64,000 bases of DNA from Anthostomella pinea. Lineage: Eukaryota; Ascomycota; Sordariomycetes; Xylariales; Xylariaceae. Positions 33,172-43,859 of the stretch are shown piece by piece. The notes under the pieces were generated by a model that searched no databases, was not told where the DNA came from, and saw nothing but the letters and a program-made list of their open reading frames with translations. Numbering within the stretch: the stretch's first letter is position 1; the number at the start of each line of letters is the position of its first letter. The stretch is from the NCBI GenBank assembly GCA_963556695.1, contig CAUWAG010000012.1:4588001-4652000 (forward strand). Reading direction: 5' to 3'. A program made the position numbers and the translations under genes.

Positions 33172-35067
33172 ATGCCGCATCTTCGGCCGACAATACTGAG
33201 CAGATACCTTCTTCAAGGTCAATTGTCCGCAAGGGGCTGTCTGAACTCCCGATATCGAGGGTATGCCATCATTGCGGCCCGAACTTCAAGAGCATCTGCC
33301 CCCACGCCCGGGCATGCGCGCGTTCGAGCTCTGCACACCGAGACTACCTCTCCAGCTCCCACCGACCCAGATGCGCCAGTGCCAGGTCACGTCCCATTGC
33401 GCAAACAGCTGAAGGACGAGGCGAAGAGGCAGAAGGCGACTGGCAAGAAGAAAAGGAAGAATGCAAATAACCAGGTCGTCGATGGCTGGGAGCTGACCGT
33501 CGGCATCGAGATACACGCCCAGCTCAACACCGCAAAGAAGCTCTTCTCAGGAGCCTCCACCTCCTTCAACGATGACCCGAACACGCACGTCGCCTACTTC
33601 GACCTGGCTACACCCGGTAGCCAGCCCATCTTCCAGAACGAGACCCTGATCCCAGGGCTGAGAGCTGCATTGGCACTCGAATGCAACATACAGCAAGTCA
33701 GCACCTTCGACCGGAAGCACTACTTTCACTGGGATCAGCCTTCGGGCTACCAGATCACGCAATACTACGAACCGTTCGCACGAGACGGCCGGATATTGTT
33801 ACAACCTAGGGATGGCATTGCGGCTGAAGACGGCGGCGAAGGGCTGTCTGTCGGCATCAAGCAGGTTCAAATGGAGCAGGACACGGCCAAGACACTCGCA
33901 CAGCCCGGCGACGTGCACTGGATCGACTTCAACCGGGTCGGCGTCCCCTTAATTGAGATCATCACCCTGCCGGAAATACACCACCCAGCTACGGCTGCTG
34001 CCCTAGTGAGGAAGGTCCAGATCCTCCTGAACGCCGTCGACGCATGCGTGTCTGGCATGGAAGCGGGAGGCCTGCGTGCCGACGTCAACGTGTCTGTCCG
34101 AAGAACCGACGATCCAGCTGCCCCGCTCGGTCAATGTACCGAGATCAAGAACCTGAGCAGCTTCAAGGCCGTTGAAGACGCCATTATCGCCGAACGAGAC
34201 AGGCAGATCGCGGTCCTCGAGGCTGGCGGTACCATAGCAGGTGAGACCCGTGGGTGGTCTATCGGATCTACAGAGACTCGTCGGCTGCGAGCCAAGGAAG
34301 GTGAAGTCGACTACAGATATATGCCGGATCCCGACCTGGCACCTATTGTCATTGGTGACGACTTGGTTCACCACCTCCGCGACACTATGGGCGAACTCCC
34401 AGATGTCGAGGTCGATGGTCTGATGAAGGACTTTGGACTTACTGCCAAGGATGCGTTGTCCCTGATTGCGCTTGATGGGGGCATGCGAATTGAGTACTTC
34501 TGGAACGTCATCGACGCCCTGACTGCTCGTCTCGGGCCAGACGCACTTGAGAATCAGTTATGCTTCCAGCTTGCCGCGAACTGGATTCTGCACGAATTAG
34601 GTCGATTAACGTCGGAGCGTAGCGACGATGCTGCGCATGACCTTGGATTTACAGTCGAGGGTCAATGTGAACGTGTGCCGGTGGATCACCTAGCCGACAT
34701 CCTCTTGTATTTGCATCAGCACAGGATCACCGCCAAGATCGCCAAGGAGCTGCTGTGGGTAGTATTCCGCGGACGAATACCAGATCAGTACCCCACGGTC
34801 TCTGATGCGATCGAGCAAGAGGGCCTATGGTTCCATGAGTTATCAGACGTCGAATATGCCGAGCTGGCCGATGCGGCTGTCGAGGGACAAGACGACGTAG
34901 TGAAGCAGTTTGTGAACTACAGACAATACCCCCAGGGAAAGCTCATGTTCCTGGTCGGGCGGATGATCCGGTTGGGACAGGAGGAGAGGATCGATCCGAA
35001 GAACGCTGAAAGGATCATGAGAGCAGCACTAGAGGAGAAGTACGTGCCTGCGATGGCGAAGCAATGA
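33172..35067 (+). CDS. PET112: Mitochondrial glutamyl-tRNA(Gln) amidotransferase subunit B (GatB/Pet112)
   Basis: A single-exon gene of 631 aa starting at the first ATG. The N-terminal 60 residues are Arg/Ser/Leu-rich without acidic residues, as in a mitochondrial presequence, followed by a Lys-rich linker (KKKRKNANNQ). The GatB catalytic region is intact: ELTVGIEIHAQLNT, DRKHYFHWDQPSGYQITQYY, DFNRVGVPLIEIITLPE, LRADVNVSVR and VDYRYMPDPDLAPI. The C-terminal third is the GatB/YqeY tail domain, ending GRMIRLGQEERIDPKNAERI. In GatCAB it helps convert misacylated Glu-tRNA(Gln) to Gln-tRNA(Gln) in the mitochondrial matrix (established). The fungal GatB is slightly longer than bacterial ones because of the presequence. 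Confidence 0.95.
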   Translation: MPHLRPTILSRYLLQGQLSARGCLNSRYRGYAIIAARTSRASAPTPGHARVRALHTETTSPAPTDPDAPVPGHVPLRKQLKDEAKRQKATGKKKRKNANNQVVDGWELTVGIEIHAQLNTAKKLFSGASTSFNDDPNTHVAYFDLATPGSQPIFQNETLIPGLRAALALECNIQQVSTFDRKHYFHWDQPSGYQITQYYEPFARDGRILLQPRDGIAAEDGGEGLSVGIKQVQMEQDTAKTLAQPGDVHWIDFNRVGVPLIEIITLPEIHHPATAAALVRKVQILLNAVDACVSGMEAGGLRADVNVSVRRTDDPAAPLGQCTEIKNLSSFKAVEDAIIAERDRQIAVLEAGGTIAGETRGWSIGSTETRRLRAKEGEVDYRYMPDPDLAPIVIGDDLVHHLRDTMGELPDVEVDGLMKDFGLTAKDALSLIALDGGMRIEYFWNVIDALTARLGPDALENQLCFQLAANWILHELGRLTSERSDDAAHDLGFTVEGQCERVPVDHLADILLYLHQHRITAKIAKELLWVVFRGRIPDQYPTVSDAIEQEGLWFHELSDVEYAELADAAVEGQDDVVKQFVNYRQYPQGKLMFLVGRMIRLGQEERIDPKNAERIMRAALEEKYVPAMAKQ

Positions 35068-36379
35068 AGCTTCGAGCTGTGTATATAATGTGGTTTATCT
35101 GAAGATACCCGTGTGCCTTCTGGCAGGGGCCCAGAATACCATGTTACGATGACTAGTATTCTGGATGTTCTGCTTGCTGTCTAGAAGGATGGGAGCGTGT
35201 CCCATCCGAAAGGTCACTTAAGTACTAGATACAGTGCAAACGGTACCTTGTCCCTTGGGCAACAATCCGGCCCAACCGACAAGACACCTGACAGCTGGAA
35301 CCAGCTGGATCCACACCCGTGTAAGTTATATCAAAGATGCTTCCATGTCTGCATAGATAGGTACCCAAGTTCTCGTATCTACACGACGGCTTAGCTCTTC
35401 ATTCCCAGCATACTGCACTAATTTGGTGCAACATGATCACCTCGCAAACCCCCAGAATCTCACAACCGCAACATCGCCGCGCATATAGCCGGACCAAACT
35501 GCCAGACTTGGGCCACATTCACTCATATATATATATCCCTCATCCCACCAATCCCCAACTCGACCACATCGCCCTTCCCAGTCCCACAGGCTCTCCTCAT
35601 TCCGAGGTGGATGTGGACGCCCATCCATGATTAAGGTTTTGGTGGATTGAGATGATTTGCGGCGTTTTATCTTGTTAGATTTAGCGTATAGCATTGGGGC
35701 TCTGCTTTCTGTCATCTTTTGAGGTATTTGGGTTTGGCCCCTCCCTTGTGGTCGAAGAGCGTAATAATAAAATAAATCGTTGAGTTCTTTGTGGGCGTGT
35801 ATAAAGTTCTATTGGGAATTGGGTCAGTTAGTTAGGTTGGTGATGGTAGGTACTAATCAGTGGTTCGCGGAATGTGTATGTACGCAGAGCCGGATTGACT
35901 ACAGGTATTAAGATGGCCACTGCGCTTCGCTGGAAGAGGTCCAACTGAACCCCCAAAGGTCTGCATACACCCCTTGTTCGACAAATGGTAGGTGATTTGA
36001 TCATAATCTGAAACTAGCGTTGGTGAGAAAGGATGTTGAAGATGAACTCTCCAAGCTGGTGGAATCAGAGTGGAAGATAAGTATTCATGCCAGTAAATGT
36101 TGTGATCGAGCCAGCATTGCAATTACAGGTCGTATTCATTAGGCTTTCTGCCGGTACATAGACACCCAGTTGTATTATTTAGCTACGACAGCACTCCATG
36201 GCAGCCAGTCGAAATGCATTTTCTTGCTCCTGATGCAGCTGGGAATAAAACGAATCCACAATGATACCACACACATTAATTAGCCTCAACGCCGGTCGCT
36301 TCCGCAGTCAAGATGTGCCAGATAGTCATAATGGAAAACAAAAACCCAGTCGTCAGTCGTATACCCGCAACGCATTTCC
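35068..36379. other. Gene-poor interval with a miniature-repeat end
   Basis: 1.3 kb between GatB and the thioesterase-like gene, AT-rich around 35640-35860. No coding frame is supported. A single end of the miniature repeat family lies at about 35945-35985. Confidence 0.45.
35945..35985 (+). repeat. Miniature inverted-repeat element, single end (copy 3)
   Basis: ACTGAACCCCCAAAGGTCTG and CATACACCCCTTGTTCGAC match the right-end sequence (reverse complement) of copies 2 and 6. No core palindrome follows, so this is a truncated copy. Confidence 0.5.
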
Positions 36380-37141
36380 TCACTTGGCCCGTAGTCCCAC
36401 GCTCTTCAGGAAGTCGACGATATCATCGACGCCCTGCGGAGCATAGATCCAGTGCTCGCCCTTCTCGTATTCCTTCCATGTCACGTCCATGCCGTATGTG
36501 GTCAGCATGTCTCTCAGCCGCCTGCCCTGCTCTATGGGCATGATGTTGTCATTGGCCGAGTGGCTAAGGAAGACGGGGGTGTTGCGGTAGATGTCGTCGC
36601 TCGGGGTAGCGCCGTCGAGACCTAGGGCGCTACGGGTGTCTTGTACGGAACTGCCACCAAGCGACATCCAACTCGATATACCGACGAAGGCGCCTAGACG
36701 ATCATTGGGTTCTGCGGTGTCGGAGCCAGGATAGTTCAAGAGTGCATGTATCGCCGCGGCACACCCCTGACTGATGCCAGCCAACACGACGTTGCGTAGG
36801 CCGACCCTGGCGGCCTCGGCCTGGAGCAGCCTAATAAGCTTCGGGGTGTTTTCCTTCAGACCAGCGACCTGAGTATGGCGCTTCTCGTCTGGGTCGTCCA
36901 GACTCCAGATGTCGAACCACTGATGAACATTCTCTCTCCAGCGCTCGGCGTGTATCACGTCTGCCTCGGGAAAGACCCATTTCACCGAGGGGAAGATGTG
37001 CTGCAGCGATTCACCGCGGCGATCATGGCTTTCCCACAGCTCGTCGCTGACCTCGTTGGCGGTGGAGGCGCGGCCGTGAAGAAAGATGACGGTATGTGTG
37101 TGGATGTTGTGGGCCGGGAGGGTGACGCATCGAAGGACCAT
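36380..37141 (-). CDS. Acyl-protein thioesterase/carboxylesterase family hydrolase
   Basis: A single exon of 253 aa with an alpha/beta-hydrolase fold. The catalytic triad is visible: Ser124 in GISQG, Asp198 in SANDNIMP and His230 in KGEHWIYAP. An oxyanion-type VIFLHGRAS lies at residues 18-26. It belongs to the phospholipase/carboxylesterase group that includes acyl-protein thioesterase 1, which removes palmitate from proteins, but the exact substrate cannot be read. There is no signal peptide, so it is probably cytosolic. The region between ENTPKLIRLL and the nucleophile elbow is longer than in yeast Apt1. Confidence 0.85.
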   Translation of the reverse strand: MVLRCVTLPAHNIHTHTVIFLHGRASTANEVSDELWESHDRRGESLQHIFPSVKWVFPEADVIHAERWRENVHQWFDIWSLDDPDEKRHTQVAGLKENTPKLIRLLQAEAARVGLRNVVLAGISQGCAAAIHALLNYPGSDTAEPNDRLGAFVGISSWMSLGGSSVQDTRSALGLDGATPSDDIYRNTPVFLSHSANDNIMPIEQGRRLRDMLTTYGMDVTWKEYEKGEHWIYAPQGVDDIVDFLKSVGLRAK

Positions 37142-37969
37142 GGTCGAGCAACAAGGCCGTTATACGTGCAAAGGCGGCACTGACTCGAAGTGGGAAAGAA
37201 GAAAAAGAGTGTGGAAGTCGGGGATGGGAGCGATTTTGCCCTGTCCCTCCGAGAATGTGACTGCTGTGGGAGACTGGCCGGTTCCAACCACCGACCACGT
37301 GTGGCTGAAGGTTGATGTGACTGGTTGCACGCGTGGCTTGCGAGCCTTGGTGTGCTCAGGAACCGAGGAAAAGGACGACAACACTGCACAATACGATTTC
37401 TTGGTCAAGAGCCGGCGACGTGGCCCTCTATATGTATAGACAGAAACTTACGAAAGAAGCCCGCGAAAGTGGGCTGGGTTGGGGATGGGATTGCCAATTG
37501 GGAACCGGGAGCCGGGAGCCTCAGCATTGAATTTGATGAGCAACATGGAACCAGGGGCCTGCATGGGGCCGTGGGCCGATGGCGGTCTAGACCCCTCCAA
37601 CATGCCTCGAATAAGAAGTCGCGTGACCTCGCTTCCTCTCGACCGCGTCGCCAGCCGCCAGCCGCCAGGTCTGCGTGCCGGCAGCTGCTGTAAACATGAC
37701 ATAGCATTGTCACTGTTCAGGTCAAGATGGGACGGAAACATTGCCGGTAGCACGACCACTGCCACTGAGTTGCTTACCTGGAGCGAAAAAGCGGCTGCAT
37801 GCGACGAGTACATATATGCGTGTTGGGTAGGTAGTGTCAGGTTCTGTCTCATACTGGCTACACCGGTCTTCGAGGGCGTAGTAGAAGATGGCTGGCGCTC
37901 GACCACGGTCTGCATCTGAGGCCTACATCAAGCACACTCCAGACCTGACACTCAACATCCATACTTCTT
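37142..37969. other. Intergenic, no supported gene
   Basis: About 830 bases between two same-strand genes. Several overlapping frames have no recognisable domain. Short CGCCAGC repeats occur near 37645-37670. Confidence 0.4.
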
Positions 37970-38905
37970 TTATTTGCCTGCAGACGCTGATGCAGGTTGA
38001 CTGCTAACCGACGATGCCACGTCCCAGCCGTCCCGCTGCCGCAAGAAGCTCTCCACTCTCTCGTGCCTGTTGAGGACGGCCTGTTGGCCCTGCCGGTTTC
38101 TCATATCCTGGCTGATGGCTGCGTGCTTCTGCTCTCGCATCTCGACAATGTTCATCGTGTTTGTGCTTGCCCGCCGCGCTTGGCCCAGGCTGCCGACGAG
38201 CACAAAGGCGCATAGAACGCCAACGAAGAGCTCGTTGGACATATATAGTGGGTGCTGCTTCTTCTTCGCGCCTTCCCTCTCGCCGTACCATCTTTCCCAG
38301 TCTTCCCATGTGGCGTTCATGCTCGGGTTTCCGGGCTCATCACGCCACGACTTGTCCGTCGCACGACGAGCGTTATCCATGCTCAACTTCCCACCCCATC
38401 CAGCGCCATACAGGTCGTATGCCCGCCTCTTGACAGGATCACTGAGGATTTCGTTGGCAGAGACCACCAACCGATACCGTTCCAGCCGCACAGTCTGTGA
38501 AACCAACGGACCCGTGGATATGCGATGCCGATCTGGATGGTAGACCTTGACGAGTTCGTAGAACTTGGCCTTGCTATAAGCTGCGGTCTTCTTTTGACCG
38601 AATATTTCGTAGGGCGTTGGGTGCGGCGAAGACGGCCAGCCGTGGTGTGGAGAGTCGTCGGGTGGCCGCATCGAACCACTATCGGAGACGGTGGCATACA
38701 TCCTGCTAAAGGACGGAACGCGACGGGGGTTAAGAGCAGGTCTGTATTCTTGTTTGGAGGGAGATGTCGGATCTTGACCAGACCGTGGCCGCGTTGTTGG
38801 CTGACATGATGACGTTGCGCCAGGCGGCGGCGGCGGCGAAAAGAACGCGGGGACAGTAGAACAGGAACAAGAGCAAAGGGTGAGGGTCGGTTTCCTGAGG
38901 ATCAT
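37970..38905 (-). CDS. Mitochondria-type J-domain protein with membrane segment
   Basis: A single exon of 311 aa. The N-terminal 70 residues are basic, Cys/Ser/Pro-rich and resemble a targeting sequence. The J domain spans about residues 97-168 with the diagnostic HPD at 123-125 (VKVYHPDRHR) and SANEILSDPVKRRAYDLYG. A predicted membrane segment lies at 225-242 (LFVGVLCAFVLVGSLG), followed by a polar tail. J-proteins stimulate Hsp70 ATPase (established); the layout suits a mitochondrial or ER membrane J-protein, but the compartment is inferred. A later Met at residue 69 is an alternative start. Confidence 0.85.
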   Translation of the reverse strand: MILRKPTLTLCSCSCSTVPAFFSPPPPPGATSSCQPTTRPRSGQDPTSPSKQEYRPALNPRRVPSFSRMYATVSDSGSMRPPDDSPHHGWPSSPHPTPYEIFGQKKTAAYSKAKFYELVKVYHPDRHRISTGPLVSQTVRLERYRLVVSANEILSDPVKRRAYDLYGAGWGGKLSMDNARRATDKSWRDEPGNPSMNATWEDWERWYGEREGAKKKQHPLYMSNELFVGVLCAFVLVGSLGQARRASTNTMNIVEMREQKHAAISQDMRNRQGQQAVLNRHERVESFLRQRDGWDVASSVSSQPASASAGK

Positions 38906-40426
38906 AGTTGACTTGGTAGAAGACGCATACCTACGAGGGTTCTCGTAAGCGAAGTCCTCATGACGGGTGACTGACTGACTGCAACTGCCTAGGTAAGGTC
39001 AGAAGGTCGGCGGATGGGGTAAGCAGTTCTAGTAGGAGAGCGAGGCCGACGGAGACATCGATGATGGCGTAGATTGATGAATACGATGCCCGGTTCGATC
39101 GGGTCTCCACTGTTATTAATCGATACCGGACACCCCTAATAGGTAACGGCGGGGCAATCGGGCCCTGTGGCCATGCCTGTGGCTTGAGCTACCAGCCTTA
39201 GCAGCTTAGCTCCTGCCCAGGTGCCGGGTCCCTGGGCCTTGACCTAAAGGGGGGTTCATCAGCCTCATCGGACAAGTCGGCATTCCACGGGTCTGGTGCA
39301 CCCTGCCCTAGCAGCAGTCACTGGTGCTGCGACAACATTATGTATTCGCACTTGCACCATTGACTTGTTCCAATGCACCCAAATGCAGAGACACACCCGC
39401 CTCAAAAACAACCGCAGCAGCAGCATCGTCACCACCCTCTCCTCTGCCCATTGAGATTCACATCCCCTGCCACCGAGCACCGCTCCGACACAGCTACCTA
39501 CGTATCATCCAATTCCCGAGACTCGAGAACACAATCTCCTGCTACAAAGCTCGAGGTCCCCACCACACCACTCAACTACATACGCACTTTCACCCTGACA
39601 CGCCTGACCGGTGGCTACCTCCTCACACCACATCGTTGCCTCCGTCGACTTTGATGAACTCCACCTTCCTCGGTCTACCAACAGTCTGAAGTCCCGTCGA
39701 AATACCTGCATTCCTCTCCATCGACCGCGCACTCGGTCTTCACACAGACGCCAGCGTATATCCTTCGACGTCGCCCAGTAACATTTGAACTTGCTCGATA
39801 CTGTTCTCGAGCCCATCATTACGTCCGCTGGTTCAGCCATTCTCAAAGGTATGCGCAGCTCTACCGTATTCGAGTCCTCCCCAACCCTCAATTCGGCCTC
39901 AATCATGCTGTATACACTCTACCTAGTTCCCAATTGCGCCAAGGTCGTCCTCAAGCACCCACAGAAGGCTTCCACCGCGCCCAATACTGCGTTCAAGGGC
40001 GTCATTTGGCTGGGACTGATACCCAAGTGATACGTGGTCATCTGAGTGCTTCGTCGATCTTGGAAGCTGACCATGTGCTTAGTGCCTTAGTGTTGATGTT
40101 GGGTCTTTTCGCATAGCACAGCTCGAATAGCATTGCGAACCCTCATAGCCTTCCACGTCTTCGTGCCCTACATAAAACGACACCATCTGCCATTCTTTGC
40201 GTGAACGCCCTCCGAGCCCTAGTCCTGCAAGAAAACCACGTGGGGTTTCAATCATCACGACCATCGCCTCTCGTCCTACTGGATAGCGCATTTTATAGTC
40301 CTACTACGAACTGAACTCCTTTCCCTTCGGCCTGTTGTTATCTAAGGAAGACATCTCGAGACAGAGGTCAGCACAAAACGTACCACCGAATCACCGCATT
40401 ACTGGTCAACCTTCAAAGATAGTAGG
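38906..40426. other. Long 5' region of DHH1, no supported gene
   Basis: 1.5 kb between divergent genes. It contains CA/CT-rich stretches and several small frames (39324-39689, 39785-40030 plus; 39505-39906 minus) without recognisable content. Long leaders with upstream ORFs are common before fungal DHH1-type genes, so part of this may be transcribed leader (inference). Confidence 0.4.
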
Positions 40427-42118
40427 ATGTCAGACGCACTAGCTGCGAAGCTACGAGCTTCGACGCTCAACGAGACACCGGAAAATGGCGATTGGAAGAA
40501 GAGCCTGAATATTCCTACCCGGGATGGCAGACACCAGACAGAGGTATGTGTGGTGACAAGTAAACTTTGCGTCCCGCATTGGGCTTTGACAGACTCCAGG
40601 CCAAGGTACTAACATGAATGCCTGTAGGATGTTACCAACACCAAGGGGCTAGAATGGGAGGACTTCGGACTGAAGCGAGATCTCCTAATGGGCATCTTCG
40701 AAGCTGGATACGAGAAGCCCTCGCCTATCCAAGAAGAATCCATTCCGGTAGCTCTTACGGGGAGGGATGTGCTCGCGAGAGCCAAGAATGGCACTGGCAA
40801 GACGGCGGCTTTTGTTGTTCCCACGCTGGAACGCATTAATCCCAAAGTCAACAAGATCCAGTGCTTAATACTCGTGCCCACAAGAGAGCTGGCTATGCAA
40901 ACATCCCAGGTCTGCAAGACGCTCGGAAAGCACCTCGGAATCAACGTGATGGTCACAACGGGAGGCACCACCCTCCGCGACGATATCGTCCGTCTTCAGG
41001 ATCCTGTCCACATAGTGGTGGGCACTCCCGGGCGTATCCTTGATCTGGCTGGCAAAGCGGTAGCCGATTTAAGTGAATGTCCCATGTTCATCATGGATGA
41101 AGCCGACAAACTTCTGTCTGTCGAGTTTACACCCGTCATTGAGCAGCTGCTGCAGTTTCACCCCAAGGACCGACAAGTCATGCTCTTCTCGGCCACTTTC
41201 CCCTTGTCCGTCAAGGACTTCTCGGATAAGAACATGACCAAGCCTTACGAGATTAATCTGATGGACGAGCTCACACTTCGTGGTATCACACAGTACTACG
41301 CTTTCGTCGAGGAGAAGCAGAAGGTACACTGCTTGAACACGCTCTTCTCCAAGCTGCAAATCAACCAATCCATCATCTTCTGCAACTCAACGAACCGTGT
41401 TGAGCTGCTAGCCAAGAAGATCACCGAACTCGGTTATTCCTGCTTCTACAGTCATGCCAGGATGGCGCAACACGCCCGTAACCGTGTATTTCACGATTTC
41501 CGCAATGGTGTGTGTCGCAACCTGGTTTGTTCTGACCTGCTCACTCGTGGTATCGATATTCAAGCTGTGAACGTTGTTATCAACTTTGATTTCCCCAAGA
41601 ATGCCGAGACGTATCTGCACCGCATCGGTCGGTCTGGTCGATATGGGCACCTCGGTTTGGCCATCAACCTGATCAACTGGGAGGATCGATTCAACCTCTA
41701 CAACATCGAGAAAGACCTTGGCACTGAGATCCAGGCAATTCCCGCCACCATTGACAAGAGTCTCTACGTCTATGATAACCCGGAGAACATTCCGCGCCCG
41801 GTCAACACGTATGCCACCACGCAATCGACGACGTCCGGGCCCAGGCCGCAGCAGAACGATCCGGCTACACAATCACAATCGCAGCCGCAGCAGCCAAACA
41901 ACCTACCTCCCTCCCAGGGCAGAGGCCAGGGTGACTTGCGTAACCAAGGTGGGCGTGGTGGCAACTTCAATGATGCCCAGCCCCGTCAGTACCAAGGCAA
42001 TCGCGGCGGCCACCGTGGCGCCGGTCGGGGCCGTGGTCGTGGATACAACAATAACGGCAACAACTACGGCGGCCGCGGAGGTGGTCGTGGCCAGGGTCAG
42101 CCGCCGCAACAAGCATAA
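40427..42118 (+). CDS. DHH1: Dhh1 (DDX6) DEAD-box RNA helicase
   Basis: Exons 40427-40543 and 40628-42118 (84-nt intron, branch TACTAAC, phase 0) encode 535 aa. Helicase motifs in order: Q motif around [10 protein letters not shown], motif [11 protein letters not shown], Ia PTRELAMQ, Ib [42 protein letters not shown] and [28 protein letters not shown] is specific to the Dhh1/DDX6 group. The C-terminal 110 residues are Gln/Asn/Gly-rich with RGG boxes ([11 protein letters not shown]), a low-complexity tail that supports P-body condensation in relatives. It acts in decapping and translational repression in the cytosol (established). A 149-codon frame overlapping the tail is an artefact of its composition. 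Confidence 0.96.
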
Positions 42119-43859
42119 CTTCCCCTTACACGACTATGACCAGGTCCTGAGAATCCACCCGGGATAGTTCCAAGACCCGATTCTCCTTCGCATTGTACAT
42201 ATTTCCTGTCAGGATTTGGTTTTTGATTTGTATCATACCCATCACGACTTTTCCGCTGCTTCATTGGTTTCCAACCGCCCCCCGATTTCCTACGGAAGAT
42301 CCTCGCAGCATCTGCAGTAATGACGCTAAGCTACCTGACGTTTGGACGTAATCGGAACGGTCAAAATCTGGCGTTAGGCGTTTCTCTGCCAAGAAGGGGT
42401 TACTTGCATCGGTCGGGGCTTGGAAGAGAGCAATGAGCACGACACAAGAAAAGAGAAACAGACCATGGTATTAGTGGCGGCTGTAATACTTGCCATCATT
42501 CTGTGGCACTATTCTTCCTTCCCCATCCGAATCCTTCAGTCACCCTTGTTCGGGGCTTCCCGAAGCCCTCATCAGAGCGATGCAAGGGCTTCTCCCGGCA
42601 CATTGCCCACGCTGATGGCACCATTTTTGATGACGCGACTCTATGCAGAGTCTTCCCCAGCACAGCCGCTTTATGATCGTGACACCGCACTGCATCGATT
42701 CGACTGCAGGAGCGCTTGACATGGACTGCAGCAGCGCATCTGGTAGATGCTGGCAGGAAGCTGGACGATATGAGGGGAAACAGATAGAAACCGTTGATAC
42801 TTGGATCAACAGCTCGACTGGACGATACTTAAGTATTAGGCTATCCTCGCCTGGTCAATGAGGATCTCGATGGTCCAACAAACCGACCGAGCTGGCACTA
42901 TCAGACCTTGCCGGGATCAATCGCTCATCACCTTGCTCAACATGACAAGCTTGAACCGAGTATTTCTCGACTCATCCGCCTGGACTCGTTGATGGCGAGT
43001 CCAACCGACAGGGTCAACAGCAGTAAGAAAACACCACAAAAACAACCAAAAAAAAATCTTTTGGGAGGGACGCTACATCAACTAGATTATTCTTGGACTG
43101 GTCAGTTTCCTTCAAGGGGACACAGGGCTGGTGGACTAGATAGTTGACTGAGCAAATCATGGTGACCCTTGTAGTCGCCATTTCCCTTTCATGTGACCTT
43201 CTTTGTCTTGCTGGCGTCTCGCTTGGTGCACTAAACCCTCAGAAGTCTCCGTACACCCGTAATCGAAGTTTCTATTATTCATGGGTCATTTTCATCTGCA
43301 CGATAATCAATCTATAATAAGGCATGGCATATGAAGATATAACTGCATATTCTGAGGGGGCGCCCTAGAAGCGACTGTAGGTATAGTCAGCCCCTATAAG
43401 TCTCCGTTCACGCACCTTGATAATTTTCTTTTCGATGGGAAGAAACTGGTGCAATAAGCAGTCATGCTCTATGAAGCTACCCTTGGTGCTTGTTCCAGAG
43501 TGGTCGCTTCATAATTCATACATACGGCAGGCCTGGATCCCAAGACCTTGCGTAAGCTACGGGTTGTACGCAGACTTTTAAGCACATCTGGTGTGACTGA
43601 ATGGCACGGGCACAGCCTGAAGGCAGCGGGAGACCTAACACTACCTTAATAACGAGGAATTGCACACACGTGGATCGAGTCTCAATATATGTTTCCTACT
43701 ATGCCAATGCAAGAAGGTTGGTTTGCCTTTCATAAAACCGGACATCTCACCCACGTGCGAGGTACCAAGGTAGATTGGGGCACGGACCACCTGCAGTAGC
43801 GGCAGCAGCCATCTTGGTTGGGCACGGTCCACGCAACAACCGTTTTCTCTCATTCTTTC
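42119..43859. other. Gene-poor interval with a nested miniature repeat
   Basis: 1.7 kb between DHH1 and the Mss116-like gene. A frame at 42420-42719 has one hydrophobic stretch but no ATG-led support. An A-rich run lies at 43025-43058. A miniature repeat lies at about 43218-43530. Confidence 0.45.
43218..43530 (+). repeat. Miniature inverted-repeat element, composite copy (copy 4)
   Basis: One end, CACTAAACCCTCAGAAGTCT then CCGTACACCC, lies near 43230-43260. A second end, TAGTCAGCCCCTATAAGTCT then CCGTTCACGC, lies near 43387-43415. A core CAATAAGCA...GTGCTTGTTCCAGAGTG lies near 43452-43505. Two ends in the same orientation with one core suggest one copy inserted into, or recombined with, another. 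Confidence 0.55.

Noticed and set aside
39785..40030. 81-codon plus frame upstream of DHH1
   Set aside because: No ATG at its beginning, no domain; more likely leader sequence.
41718..42167. 149-codon frame overlapping the 3' end of DHH1
   Set aside because: Open only because of the Gly/Asn/Arg-rich tail of Dhh1.
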